Shown here in pieces: positions 1-10,091 of a stretch of DNA of 64,000 nucleotides; the first letter of the stretch is position 1; each line of letters opens with the position of its first letter. The stretch is from contig NC_092250.1 of assembly GCF_036320965.1 (NCBI RefSeq), positions 11,241,600 through 11,305,599 on the forward strand, read 5' to 3'. The stretch comes from Panulirus ornatus (taxonomy: Eukaryota > Arthropoda > Malacostraca > Decapoda > Palinuridae). Under the pieces are notes generated by a model that saw nothing but the letters and a program-made list of their open reading frames with translations, was not told the DNA's origin and ran no database searches. The translations under genes were made by a program, and so were the position numbers.

Positions 1-7
1 GTTGCTG

Positions 8-8
<1 letters not shown>

Positions 9-82
<74 letters not shown>
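9..82. repeat. (GA)n microsatellite
   Basis: Perfect AG/GA dinucleotide run inside the inverted-repeat arm; it corresponds to the CT run at 51903-51987. Confidence 0.97.
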
Positions 83-88
<6 letters not shown>

Positions 89-191
89 GAAACAGAACAA
101 ACAAACCCCATGGTCCAAGCGAGGTGGTCTGGCCTTAACACTGCTGAGAAGGATGTTGTCCCTTAAAAGCAGTAGAGGAAAAGGATAGCAA

Positions 192-192
<1 letters not shown>

Positions 193-263
<71 letters not shown>
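193..263. repeat. (GA)n microsatellite
   Basis: Perfect GA run; it corresponds to the CT run at 51708-51790 in the other arm. Confidence 0.97.
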
Positions 264-268
<5 letters not shown>

Positions 269-970
269 GATCCATCTGTAGATGGAGAAAACCTCAGGTA
301 ATCATTGTTCACGAGTTCCTCTCTGCCAGTTGCCTGCGCCCTCACCGTCTTTATAACGAAAGCCAGAGTGGCAGGAAATCCGTCTTGGTATCAAAATTCC
401 ATCAGAGTGCAGGTCATTCATTCAATTCCCCGCCTGGCGGAGCTCGGACATGTCTTGAATTTCTTCGGAACAACTCTTCAGAGACGCCAAGGCCGGAAAG
501 ATTGACTTGAGATTTCCCATCATCCTCAGTCAAAATTCTCGGAGCGTTTGTCATAGCAGAACGCTACGAACCCTCCATACTTCTTAAATATCTTCATTAT
601 TTCGTGTCTTCTTCTGGTGAGGGAGGAGTCATACTAGGCGTTCGGTCTGGGACGTTTGAGTGGAGCATTTCTCATGGACAGTGGGTTTCGTCAGCCAGTA
701 TCAATGGGTAATCCATTACCATAACATTTATCACTGTCTCAGCCAAGGTCAATCCTCAGGCGTTCTTCATATCGTCACCATCGACAAGACCTAAGTAAGA
801 TTCGCTGGTCACCTCCGTCCCACTCGTCTCGTCGTCCTTTCCTTCGTTTCCGAAGGTAATCCTTTTCTTGCACCACATGTTTGATCATCCGTGATCTGTC
901 TTAATTTTTTTACGGTAGTTGAGAGAGCACAGGCAACTGAATGACCTGGTCAAGACCATCTCATGAACAG

Positions 971-1041
<71 letters not shown>
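971..1041. repeat. (TA)n microsatellite
   Basis: TA run separating the inverted-repeat arm from the 3' end of the first Penelope-like element. Confidence 0.97.
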
Positions 1042-1045
<4 letters not shown>

Positions 1046-1115
1046 AAGGATCACAATTTTCCATGTGATCAAGTATATTCCTAAGAGTCCACGGGGAAAA
1101 TGAAACACGATAAGT

Positions 1116-1156
1116 TCCCAAGTGCACTTTCGTGTAATAATCACATCATCAAGGGA
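1116..1156 (-). ncRNA. Hammerhead ribozyme-like motif of P1, one core change
   Basis: On the minus strand: TCCC (stem I), TTGATGA (consensus CTGATGA, so C3 is changed to U), one extra U, GTG/CAC stem II around a seven-base loop, GAAA, a two-pair stem III with a TGCA loop, the UU before the cleavage site, and GGGA closing stem I. The core change predicts an inactive ribozyme. Compare the intact copies at 30338 and 50906. Confidence 0.5.
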
Positions 1157-1258
1157 GACAGAAGAGAGAAATATAACAGTCGTTGATATACATCGAAGAG
1201 ACGAAGCTAGGACGTCATTTGGTAAACATGCGATTGTCCAAGGCAGACAATGAGTGTA

Positions 1259-2033
1259 TCATAAGGAAGGTGAATTGTTTACAAATTTTATCAGTAAAGT
1301 TACCCAATTTGTATAGATCATCACTAATATTAAGATTATAGTTCTATGATAGTTCAGTGATATTTCTCGTGGTAATGGAGTTAGAGTTAATAACTGAGAT
1401 GGCATTACTCCAGTCAATACGATGATCATAGTTTTTAACATGATTAAACAAGGCATTTGAATCTTGTCCCGTTCTTATAGTATGTCTATGTTCCTTAATT
1501 CAAACAGAAAGATCCTTACCAGTCTGTCCAACATAAACCTTATTACAATTTTTATATGGCACTTTATAAATGCACCTAGGAGAATTTTCTGGTGAATTAC
1601 TGATTAAGATATTCTTTATAGTATTATTGTTGCTGAAGGCAACAATTTCATTCAAGGATTTAAGCAACATGGGAAGTAAAGTAAAATAATTATCAAAAGG
1701 GAGAACGAAAATATTCTTGGTGTCAATGGGAGGTTTGGGCTCAACTCTGTAAAATAATTTCTTTGCTGACTTCAGGGATTCATCAATGAAAGATCTAGGG
1801 TACTTTAACATAGATCCAATAGAATATATCTTTTCAAACTCATCATCAATATGTTCTAGACTGCAAATATGTAATGCCCTAAGGAATATATGTTGAAATG
1901 ATGATGATTTAACTCTGTAATGTTGAAATGAGAAATACTGGATATATGAGCATACATTGATAGGTTTTCTGTATATTCTTAACTTGAACTTGTTTCCTTG
2001 CTTATGGATCATGCAATCTAAAAATGGTAACAT
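1259..2033 (-). pseudogene. PLE reverse transcriptase C-terminus plus GIY-YIG endonuclease, broken
   Basis: The first 177 codons (2033 to 1503) cover the end of the reverse transcriptase and the start of the endonuclease. The latter is recognised by the two-cysteine block followed by YVGQTGKDLSV. A TGA at about 1500-1502 interrupts what is an Arg codon in the other copies; the same frame then continues with the TIRTGQ and IDWSNA segments of the nuclease. The catalytic reverse transcriptase motifs are absent because of the 5' truncation, so this copy cannot be autonomous. Confidence 0.8.
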
Positions 2034-2046
2034 GCCATTATTTTCT

Positions 2047-3077
2047 TTCTTGGTATGGCAATGGGAAACCCTCTTTCAATTGTACTAAATAATCTTTTTA
2101 CGGAATTTTTTGAAACAAAATCACCAAAGGATATCTTTCCTTGTGATTCAATTTGGTTTAGGTATGCAGATGATGTTCTTTGTGTTTGGCCAACAGATGA
2201 AAATATATAAACATTTCTCCCCATACTTAGCAATTTAGTACCTTCCATCAAATTTACTGTAGAAAATGAAAATAATGGTATGTTACCATTTTTAGATTGC
2301 ATGATCCATAGGCAAGGAAACAAGTTTTAGTTTAGCATGTACAGAAAACCTACCAATGTATGTTCATATGTCCATTATTAAACATTTCCTCATGACAGAG
2401 TTAAATTATCATCATTTCAATCTATGTTCCTCAGTGCATTACGTATTACCAGTCCAGAGTATATCGATGATGATTTTGAGAAGATATATTCCATTGGATC
2501 TGAGTTAAAGTACCCTAGATCTTTCGTTGATACATCCCTTAAGTTAGCCAAAAAATTATTTTATAGAGCTGAGCCCAAATCTCCCATTGACACCAAGAAT
2601 CTTTTAGTTCTTCCTTTTGACAATAATTTTACTTTACTTCCCATGTTGTTTAGATCCTTTAATGTAAATGTTACCTTCAGCAACAATAATACTATAAAGA
2701 ATGTCTTAATCAGGAACTCACCAGAAAAATCTCCTGGATTCATCCATAAAGTGCCATGTAGAAATTGTAAGAAGTTTTATATTGGGCAAACTGGTAAGGA
2801 TCTTTCTATTAGACTTAAGCAACATAGATATAGTATAAGAACGGGACAGGAATCAAATGTCTTGTTTGATAATGTTAAAAACTATGAACATTGTACTGAC
2901 TGGAGTAATGCTATATCAGTTATTAACTCTAACTCCAGTACCACAAGAAATATCAATGAATCTTCTATTATTAGATACACAAAGAATTATAATCTAAATA
3001 TTAGTGATGGTCTATACAAATTGGATATCTTTATTATTGATAAAATTTGTAAACAATTCATCTTTTTGTCCACATAA
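2047..3077 (+). pseudogene. PLE reverse transcriptase (YADD) and GIY-YIG endonuclease, several stops
   Basis: Translation shows GMAMGNPLS (motif B), WFRYADDVLCVW (catalytic motif C), PSIKFTVEN and MLPFLDCMI, the last two typical of Penelope-like reverse transcriptases. In-frame stops fall near 2209, 2328 and 2379. From 2424 to 3077 the frame is open for 217 codons and holds the endonuclease: paired cysteines, FYIGQTGKDLSIRLKQH, then a conserved YEHCTDWSN block. The GIY-YIG nuclease is what PLEs use to nick target DNA. No intact protein is possible. Confidence 0.85.
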
Positions 3078-3191
3078 TAAGTTTATGATACGCTCGTTGT
3101 CTGTCTTGCACAATCCCGTGTTTACCAAATGGCGTCCTAGATACGTCTCTTCGTTGTATATCAACTGACTGTTATATTTCTCTCTTGTGTC

Positions 3192-3232
3192 TCCCCTGAT
3201 GATATGATTATTACACTAAGGTGCACTTGGGA
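3192..3232 (+). ncRNA. Decayed hammerhead ribozyme motif of P2
   Basis: TCCC-CTGATGA is intact, but stem II is weakened and the GAAA core reads TAAG. Stem I closure (GGGA) and the TGCA loop of stem III remain. It is positionally equivalent to the intact motif at 50906. Confidence 0.4.
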
Positions 3233-3337
3233 ACTTATCGTATTTCATTTTCCCCGTGGACTAATAGGAACATACTTGATCACGCGCAAAATTGTGATTC
3301 TTTTCAAAGTACATGTATACATATTATACCTGGGGAT

Positions 3338-4063
3338 AGAGGAGAAAGAATACTTCCCACGCATTCCCCGCGTATCGTAGGAGACTAGAGGGAACGGAAC
3401 CGGGGGCTAGAAACCCTCCCCTCCTTGCATTTTAACCTTCTAAAAGGGGAAATAGAAGAAGTCATGCGGGGAGTGCTCATCCTCCTCGAAGGCTTAGATT
3501 AGAGTGTCTAAGTGTCTCTGGATGTAATCAAGATGAGGAAAAAGGAGAGATAGGTAGTGTGTTTGAGGAAAGGAGCCTGGATGTTTTGGTTCTGAGTGAA
3601 ACGAAGCTCAAGGGTAAAGGAGAAGAGTGGTTTGGGAATATCGTGGGGGTAAAGTCAAGGGTTGATGAGAGGACAAGAGCAAAGGAAGGTGTAGCACTAC
3701 TCCTGAAACAGGAGTTGTGGGAGTATGTGATAGTGTGTGAGAAAATAAACTCTTGATTGATATGGGTAAAACTCAAAATGGATGGTGAGAGATGGGTGAT
3801 TATCGGTGCCTATGCCCCTTGTCATGAGAAGGAAGATCATGAGAGGCAATCGTTTTGGGAGCAGCTGAGTGAGTGTGCTAGCAGCTTTGATGCACGAGAC
3901 CGGGTTATAGTGATTGGTGATTTGAATGCAAATATGAGTAATGTGGCATTTGAGGATATGATTTGTGTACATGGGGTGTCCAGGGCTGTAAATAGAAATG
4001 GTGAAGAGCTTTTATATTTGTGTGCTGAAAAAGAACTAGTGATTGGGAATACCTGCTTTAGAA

Positions 4064-4065
<2 letters not shown>
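3338..4065 (+). mobile_element. RTE-like LINE R1, 5' part (5'UTR and endonuclease), old subfamily
   Basis: Starts at the family 5' end (CCTGGGGATAGAGGAG) and contains about 200 bp of 5'UTR and the first half of the apurinic endonuclease. It stops at GAAAGATATA where (TA)n begins. Its continuation resumes at 10090 on the same strand with the next codons of the same domain, so copies R2 and R3 and passenger S1 are inserted inside it. Confidence 0.85.
3510..4065 (+). pseudogene. LINE apurinic/apyrimidinic endonuclease domain, N-terminal part
   Basis: Visible endonuclease motifs are VLSETKLKG (metal-binding Glu), WVIIGAYAP, and VIVIGDLNA with the conserved Asp-Leu-Asn. A TGA near 3754 replaces the Arg codon seen in other copies (NSRLIW becomes NS-stop-LIW). 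This domain nicks DNA to start target-primed reverse transcription. The protein is cut off by the (TA)n insertion. Confidence 0.8.

Positions 4066-4135
<70 letters not shown>
4066..4135. repeat. (TA)n microsatellite
   Basis: Perfect TA run between the broken endonuclease ORF of R1 and the 3' end of R2. Confidence 0.97.
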
Positions 4136-4137
<2 letters not shown>

Positions 4138-7002
4138 TCTCTTTTGCTTTGTCGCTGTCTCCCGCGTTTGCGAGGTAGCGCAAGGAAACAGACGAAAGAA
4201 ATGGCCCAACCCACCCCCATACACATGTACATACACACGTCCACACACGCAAATATACATACCTACACCGCTTTCCATGGTTTACCCCAGACGCTTCACA
4301 TGCCTTGATTCAATCCACTGATAGCACGTCAACCCCGGTATACCACATCGCTCCAATTCACTCTATTCCTTGCCCTCCTTTCACCCTCCTGCATGTTCAG
4401 GCCCCGATCACACAAAATCTTTTTCACTCCATCTTTCCACCTCCAATTTGGTCTCCCTCTTCTCCTCGTTCCCTCCACCTCCGACACATATATCCTCTTG
4501 GTCAATCTTTCCTCACTCATTCTCTCCATGTGACCAAACCATTTCAAAACATCCTCTTCTGCTCTCTCAACCACGCTCTTTTTATTTCCACACATCTCTC
4601 TTACCCTTACGTTACTTACTCGATCAAACCACCTCACACCACACATTGTCCTCAAACATCTCATTTCCAGCACATCCATCCTCCTGCGCACAACTCTATC
4701 CATAGTCCACGCCTCGCAACCATACAACATTGTTGGAACACTATTCCTTCAAACATACCCATTTTTGCTTTCCGAGATAATGTTCTCGACTTCCACACAT
4801 TCTTCAAGGCTCCCAGAATTTTCGCCCCCTCCCCCACCCTATGATCCACTTCCGCTTCCATGTTTCCATCCGCTGCCAGATCCACTCCCAGATATCTAAA
4901 ACACTTCACTTCCTCCAGTTTTTCTCCATTCAAACTCACCTCCCAATTGAATTGACCCTCAATCCTACTGTACCTAATAACCTTGCTCTTATTCACATTT
5001 ACTCTTAACTTTCTTCTTTCACACACTTTACCAAACTCAGTCACCAGCTTCTGCAGTTTCTCACATGAATCAGCCACCAGCGCTGTATCATCAGCGAACA
5101 ATAACTGACTCACTTCCCAAGCTCTCTTATCCCCAACAGACTTCATCCTTGCCCCACTTTCCAAAACTCTTGCATTCACCTCCCTACCAACCCCATCCAT
5201 AAACAAATTAAACAACCATGGAGACATCACACACCCCTGCCGCAAACCTACATTCACTGAGAACCAATCACTTTCCTCTCTTCCTACACGTACACATGCC
5301 TTACATCCTCGATAAAAACTTTTCACTGCTTCTAACAACTTGCCTCCCACACCATATATTCTTAATACCTTCCACAGAGCATCTCTATCAACTCTATCAT
5401 ATGCCTTCTCCAGATCCATAAATGCTACATACAAATCCATTTGCTTTTCTAAGTATTTCTCACATACATTCTTCAAAGCAAACACCTGATCCACACATCC
5501 TCTACCACTTCTGAAACCACACTGCTCTTCCCCAATCTGATGCTCTGTACATACCTTCACCCTCTCAATCAATACCCTCCCATACAATTTGCCAGGAATA
5601 CTCAACAAACTTATACCTCTGTAATTTGAGCACTCACTCTTATCCCCTTTGCCTTTGTACAATGGCACTATGCAGGCATTCCGCCAATCCTCAGGCACCT
5701 CACCATGAGTCATACATACATTAAATAACCTTACCAACCAGTCAACAATACAGTCACACCCTTTTTTAATAAATTCCACTGCAATACCATCCAAACCTGC
5801 TGCCTTGCCGGCTTTCATCTTCCGCAAAGCTTTTACTACCTCTTCTCTGTTTACCAAATCATTTTCCCTAACCCTCGCACTTTGCACACCACCTCGACCA
5901 AAACACCCTATATCTGCCACTCTATCATCAAACACATTCAACAAACCTTCAAAATACTCACTCCATCTCCTTCTCATATCACCACTACTTGTTATCACCT
6001 CCCCATTTGCGCCCTTCACTGAAGTTCCCATTTGCTCCCTTGTCTTACGCACTTTATTTACCTCCTTCCAGAACATCTTTTTATTCTCCCTAAAATTTAA
6101 TGAAACTCTCTCACCCCAACTCTCATTTGCCCTTTTTTTCACCTCTTGCACCTTTCTCTTGACCTCCTGTCTCTTTCTTTTATACATCTCCCACTCAATT
6201 GCATTTTTTCCCTGCAAAAATCGTCCAAATGCCTCTCTCTTCTCTTTCACTAATACTCTTACTTCTTCATCCCACCACTCACTACCCTTTCTAATCAACC
6301 CACCTCCCACTCTTCTCATGCCACAAGCATCTTTTGCGCAATCCATCACTGATTCCCTAAATACATCCCATTCCTCCCCCACTCCCCTTACTTCCATTGT
6401 TCTCACCTTTTTCCATTCTGTACTCAGTCTCTCCTGGTACTTCCTCACACAAGTCTCCTTCCCAAGCTCACTTACTCTCACCACCCTCTTCACCCCAACA
6501 TTCACTCTTCTTTTCAGGAAACCCATACAAATCTTCACCTTAGCCTCCACAAGATAATGATCAGACATCCCTCCAGTTGCACCTCTCAGCACATTAACAT
6601 CCAAAAGTCTCTCTTTCGCGCGCCTGTCAATTAACACGTAATCCAATAACGCTCTCTGGCCATCTCTCCTACTTACATAAGTATACTTATGTATATCTCG
6701 CTTTTTAAACCAGGTATTCCCAATCATCAGTCCTTTTTCAGCACATAAATCTACAAGCTCTTCACCATTTCCATTTACAACACTGAACACCCCATGTATA
6801 CCAATTATTCCCTCAACTGCCACATTACTCACCTTTGCATTCAAATCACCCAACACTATAACCTGGTCTCGTGCATCAAAACCATTAACACACTCATTCA
6901 GCTGTTCCCAAAACACTTGCCTCTCATGATCTTTCTTCTCATGCCCAGGTGCATATGCACCAATAATCACCCATCTCTCTCCATCAACTTTCAGTTTTAC
7001 CC

Positions 7003-7007
<5 letters not shown>
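4136..7007 (-). mobile_element. RTE-like LINE R2, young subfamily, 5' truncated
   Basis: On the minus strand it runs from the IWVKLKVDGERW codons of the endonuclease to the 3' terminus (GACAGCGACAAAGCAAAAG). It has the short 3'UTR and the premature TGA typical of young copies. The 5' truncation point is inside CCCATATTA, directly on (TA)n. It is head to head with R3 across that tract. Confidence 0.9.
4329..7005 (-). pseudogene. LINE endonuclease-reverse transcriptase polyprotein, one frameshift
   Basis: Domain order: endonuclease from GAYAPG through GDLNAK, RRDGQRALLDYVL and GGMSDHYLVEAK (the SDH box), a charged linker, then reverse transcriptase with AGLDGIAVEF, NYRGISLLSIPGK, QCGFRSGRGC, AFMDLEKAYDRVD (motif A), LRQGCVMSPWLFN (motif B), LLFADDTALVAD (catalytic FADD) and FRYLGVDLAADG. 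The C-terminal block LYGCEAW ... GRPNWRWKDGVKK follows. A single-base deletion at about 4738 (one C missing in GGAACCACTATT) shifts the frame just before LYGCEAW; the tail is then open in another frame to 4329. Otherwise it is almost intact. Single-ORF layout and C-terminal block suggest the RTE clade. Confidence 0.85.

Positions 7008-7088
<81 letters not shown>
7008..7088. repeat. (TA)n microsatellite
   Basis: TA run forming the centre of the head-to-head pair R2/R3; both elements are 5' truncated at its edges. Confidence 0.97.
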
Positions 7089-7091
<3 letters not shown>

Positions 7092-9646
7092 GTTTTGATG
7101 CACGAGACCGGGTTATAGTGATGGGTGATTTGAATGCAAAGGTGAGTAATGTGGCAGTTGAGGGAATAATTGGTATACATGGGGTGTTCAGTGTTGTAAA
7201 TGGAAATGGTGAAGAGCTTGTAGATTTATGTGCTGAAAAAGGACTGATGATTGGGAATACCTGGTTTAAAAAGCGAGATATACATAAGTATACTTATGTA
7301 AGTAGGAGAGATGGCCAGAGAGCGTTATTGGATTACGTGTTAATTGACAGGCGTGCGAAAGAGAGACTTTTGGATGTTAATGTGCTGAGAGGTGTAACTG
7401 GAGGGATGTCTGATCATTATCTTGTGGAGGCTAAGGTGAAGATTTGTATGGGTTTTCAGAAAAGAAGAGTGAATGTTGGGGTGAAGAGGGTGGTGAGAGT
7501 AAGTGAGCTTGGGAAGGAGACCTGTGTGAGGAAGTACCAGGAGAGACTGTGTACAGAATGGAAAAAGGTGAGAAAAATGGAAGTAAGGGGAGTGGGGGAG
7601 GAATGGGATGTATTTAGGGAATCAGTGATGGATTGCGCAAAAGATGCTTGTGGCATGAGAAGAGTGGGAGGTGGGTTGATTAGAAAGGGTAGTGAGTGGT
7701 GGGATGAAGAAGTAAGAGTATAAGTGAAAGAGAAGAGAGAGGCATTTGGACGATTTTTGCAGGGAAAAAATGCAATTGAGTGGGAGATGTATAAAAGAAA
7801 GAGACAGGAGGTCAAGAGAAAGGTGCAAGAGGTGAAAAAGAGGGCAAATGAGAGTTGGGGTGAGAGAGTATCATTAAATTTTAGGGAGAATAAAAAGATG
7901 TTCTGGAAGGAGGTAAATAAAGTGCGTAAGACAAGGGAGCAAATGGGAACTTCAGTGAAGGGCGCAAATGGGGAGGTGATAACAAGTAGTGGTGATGTGA
8001 GAAGGAGATGGAGTGAGTATTTTGAAGGTTTGTTGAATGTGTCTGATGATAGAGTGGCAGATATAGGGTGTTTTGGTCGAGGTGGTGTGCAAAGTGAGAG
8101 GGTTAGGGAAAATGATATGGTAAACAGAGAAGAGGTAGTAAAAGCTTTGCGGAAGATGAAAGCCGGCAAGGCAGCAGGTTTGGATGGTATTGCAGTGGAA
8201 TTTATTAAAAAAGGGGGTGACTGTATTGTTGACTGGTTGGTAAGGTTATTTAATGTATGTATGACTCATGGTGAGGTGCCTGAGGATTGGCGGAATGCCT
8301 GCATAGTGCCATTGTACAAAGGCAAAGGGGATAAGAGTGAGTGCTCAAATTACAGAGGTATAAGTTTGTTGAGTATTCCTGGTAAATTATATGGGAGGGT
8401 ATTGATTGAGAGGGTGAAGGCATGTACAGAGCATCAGACTGGGGAAGAGCAGTGTGGTTTCAGAAGTGGTAGAGGATGTGTGGACCAGGTGTTTGCTTTG
8501 AAGAATGTATGTGAGAAATACTTAGAAAAGCAAATGGATTTGTATGTAGCATTTATGGATCTGGAGAAGGCATATGATAGAGTTGATAGAGATGCTCTGT
8601 GGAAGGTATTAAGAATATATGGTGTGGGAGGCAAGTTGTTAGAAGCAGTGAAAAGTTTTTATCGAGGATGTAAGGCATGTGTACGTGTAGGAAGAGAGGA
8701 AAGTGATTGGTTCTCAGTGAATGTAGGTTTGCGGCAGGGGTGTGTGATGTCTCCATGGTTGTTTAATTTGTTTATGGATGGGGTTGTTAGGGAGGTAAAT
8801 GCAAGAGTTTTGGAAAGAGGGGCAAGTATGAAGTCTGTTGGGGATGAGAGAGCTTGGGAAGTGAGTCAGGTGTTGTTCGCTGATGATACAGCGCTGGTGG
8901 CTGATTCATGTGAGAAACTGCAGAAGCTGGTGACTGAGTTTGGTAAAGTGTGTGGAAGAAGAAAGTTAAGAGTAAATGTGAATAAGAGCAAGGTTATTAG
9001 GTACAGTAGGGTTGAGGGTCAAGTCAATTGGGAGGTGAGTTTGAATGGAGAAAAACTGGAGGAAGTGAAGTGTTTTAGATATCGGGGAGTGGATCTGGCA
9101 GCGGATGGAACCATGGAAGCGGAAGTGGATCATAGGGTGGGGGAGGGGGCGAAAATTCTGGGAGCCTTGAAGAATGTGTGGAAGTCGAGAACATTATCTC
9201 GGAAAGCAAAAATGGGTATGTTTGAAGGAATAGTGGTTCCAACAATGTTGTATGGTTGCGAGGCGTGGGCTATGGATAGAGTTGTGCGCAGGAGGATGGA
9301 TGTGCTGGAAATGAGATGTCTGAGGACAATGTGTGGTGTGAGGTGGTTTGATCGAGTAAGTAACGTAAGGGTAAGAGAGATGTGTGGAAATAAAAAGAGC
9401 GTGGTTGAGAGAGCAGAAGAGGGTGTTTTGAAATGGTTTGGGCACATGGAGAGAATGAGTGAGGAAAGGTTGACCAAGAGGATATATGTGTCGGAGGTGG
9501 AGGGAACGAGGAGAAGAGGGAGACCAAATTGGAGGTGGAAAGATGGAGTGAAAAAGATTTTGTGTGATCGTGGCCTGAACATGCAGGAGGGTGAAAGGAG
9601 GGCAAGGAATAGAGTGAATTGGAGCGATGTGGTATACAGGGGTTGA
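7088..9646 (+). pseudogene. LINE endonuclease-reverse transcriptase, one in-frame stop
   Basis: An open frame of about 850 codons holds the second half of the endonuclease (GDLNAK, LLDYVLIDRR, GGMSDHY), all reverse transcriptase motifs including VLFADDTALVAD, and the LYGCEAW to GRPNWRWKDG C-terminal block. The only lesion is TAA at 7721-7723, where other copies have a Leu codon (TTA). The stop after VYRG is the young-subfamily terminus. It is not functional because the first part of the endonuclease is missing. Confidence 0.87.
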
Positions 9647-9838
9647 CGTGCTGTCAGTGGATTGAATCAAGGCATGTGAAGCGTCTGGGGTAAACCATGG
9701 AAAGCGGTGTAGGTATGTATATTTGCGTGTGTGGACGTGTGTATGTACATGTGTATGGGGGGGTTGGGCCATTTCTTTCGTCTGTTTCCTTGCGCTACCT
9801 CGCAAACGCGGGAGACAGCGACAAAGTATAAAAAAAAA
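7089..9838 (+). mobile_element. RTE-like LINE R3, young subfamily, 5' truncated
   Basis: Begins at GTGGTTTTGATGCACGAG inside the endonuclease, immediately after (TA)n, and ends with the short 3'UTR, the terminal CGCTACCTCGCAAACGCGGG motif and an A-run that passes into (TA)n. With R2 it forms a near-palindrome with about 2.7 kb arms. Confidence 0.9.
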
Positions 9839-9843
9839 ATATA

Positions 9844-9895
<52 letters not shown>
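9839..9895. repeat. (TA)n followed by a 35-base poly-T run
   Basis: A short TA run (9839-9860) after the tail of R3, then uninterrupted T to 9895. The T run lies where passenger elements have a short internal T-tract, so it is probably an expansion of that tract in copy S1. Confidence 0.9.
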
Positions 9896-10010
9896 CAAAG
9901 GAAGGAACGGAGAATTGGGCCAGGTGAGGGTATTCCCTCAGAGGCCCAGTCCTCTGTTCTTGATGCTACCTCGCTAATGCGGGAAATGGCGAATAGTTTG
10001 AGAGAGAGAA

Positions 10011-10012
<2 letters not shown>
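9896..10012 (+). mobile_element. Non-autonomous LINE-end element S1, 5' truncated
   Basis: Contains the passenger 3' half: GGCCAGGTGAGGG, the TTCCCTCAGAGGCCCAG block, then CGCTACCTCGCTAATGCGGG-like sequence (one change) and GAATAGTTTG, followed by a GA-rich bridge and (TA)n. No ORF. The 3' motif resembles the LINE terminus. Confidence 0.8.

Positions 10013-10089
<77 letters not shown>
10013..10089. repeat. (TA)n microsatellite
   Basis: TA run between passenger S1 and the resumed R1 ORF. Confidence 0.97.

Positions 10090-10091
<2 letters not shown>

Larger units (their letters stand above)
1..970 (-). repeat. Left arm of a ~1 kb inverted repeat (partner 51005-51996)
   Basis: The sequence reads as the reverse complement of 51005-51996, from the first base (GTTGCTGCGG matches CCGCAGCAAC at 51987-51996) to the edge of a (TA)n tract. 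Both arms contain two (GA/CT)n microsatellites, and the unique DNA between them matches with only scattered substitutions. In each arm the block lies just beyond the 3' end of a Penelope-like element and its (TA)n. No coding region is supported. The left limit is the window edge, so the arm may extend further. Confidence 0.85.
1042..2046 (-). mobile_element. Penelope-like element copy P1, 5' truncated, minus strand
   Basis: On the minus strand the copy begins inside the reverse transcriptase (after the catalytic box, at the NGMLPFLDC segment), runs through the thumb region and GIY-YIG endonuclease, and ends in a 3' region with a hammerhead-like motif. The last part is a short hairpin (GATCAC ... 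GTGATC, 1048-1073) directly followed by (TA)n. It abuts copy P2 head to head near 2043. Confidence 0.85.
2043..3325 (+). mobile_element. Penelope-like element copy P2, 5' truncated, plus strand
   Basis: Begins in reverse transcriptase motif B (GMAMGNPLS) and continues through the YADD box, thumb, GIY-YIG endonuclease, the 3' region with a decayed hammerhead motif, and the terminal hairpin zone at about 3278-3305. It joins P1 head to head, the overlap being a few bases around TTTTCTTTC. It is followed by the 5' end of LINE copy R1. Confidence 0.87.

Noticed and set aside
4043..4321. Open frames encoding long Ile-Tyr repeats across (TA)n, here and at many other tracts
   Set aside because: TA dinucleotide runs have no stop in the reading ATA TAT, so they create open frames by composition alone.
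5805..6557. 250-codon plus-strand open frame (and similar Ser/Thr/Phe-rich frames such as 7456-8169 minus, 21737-22486 plus, 45496-46209 minus)
   Set aside because: These are antisense to the LINE linker and reverse transcriptase. Their conservation follows the sense protein, and no independent motif is visible.
4136..9838. Single palindromic transposon with 2.7 kb inverted arms
   Set aside because: The two arms are separate LINE copies with different truncation points and private lesions, so two insertions fit better than a single mobile palindrome.
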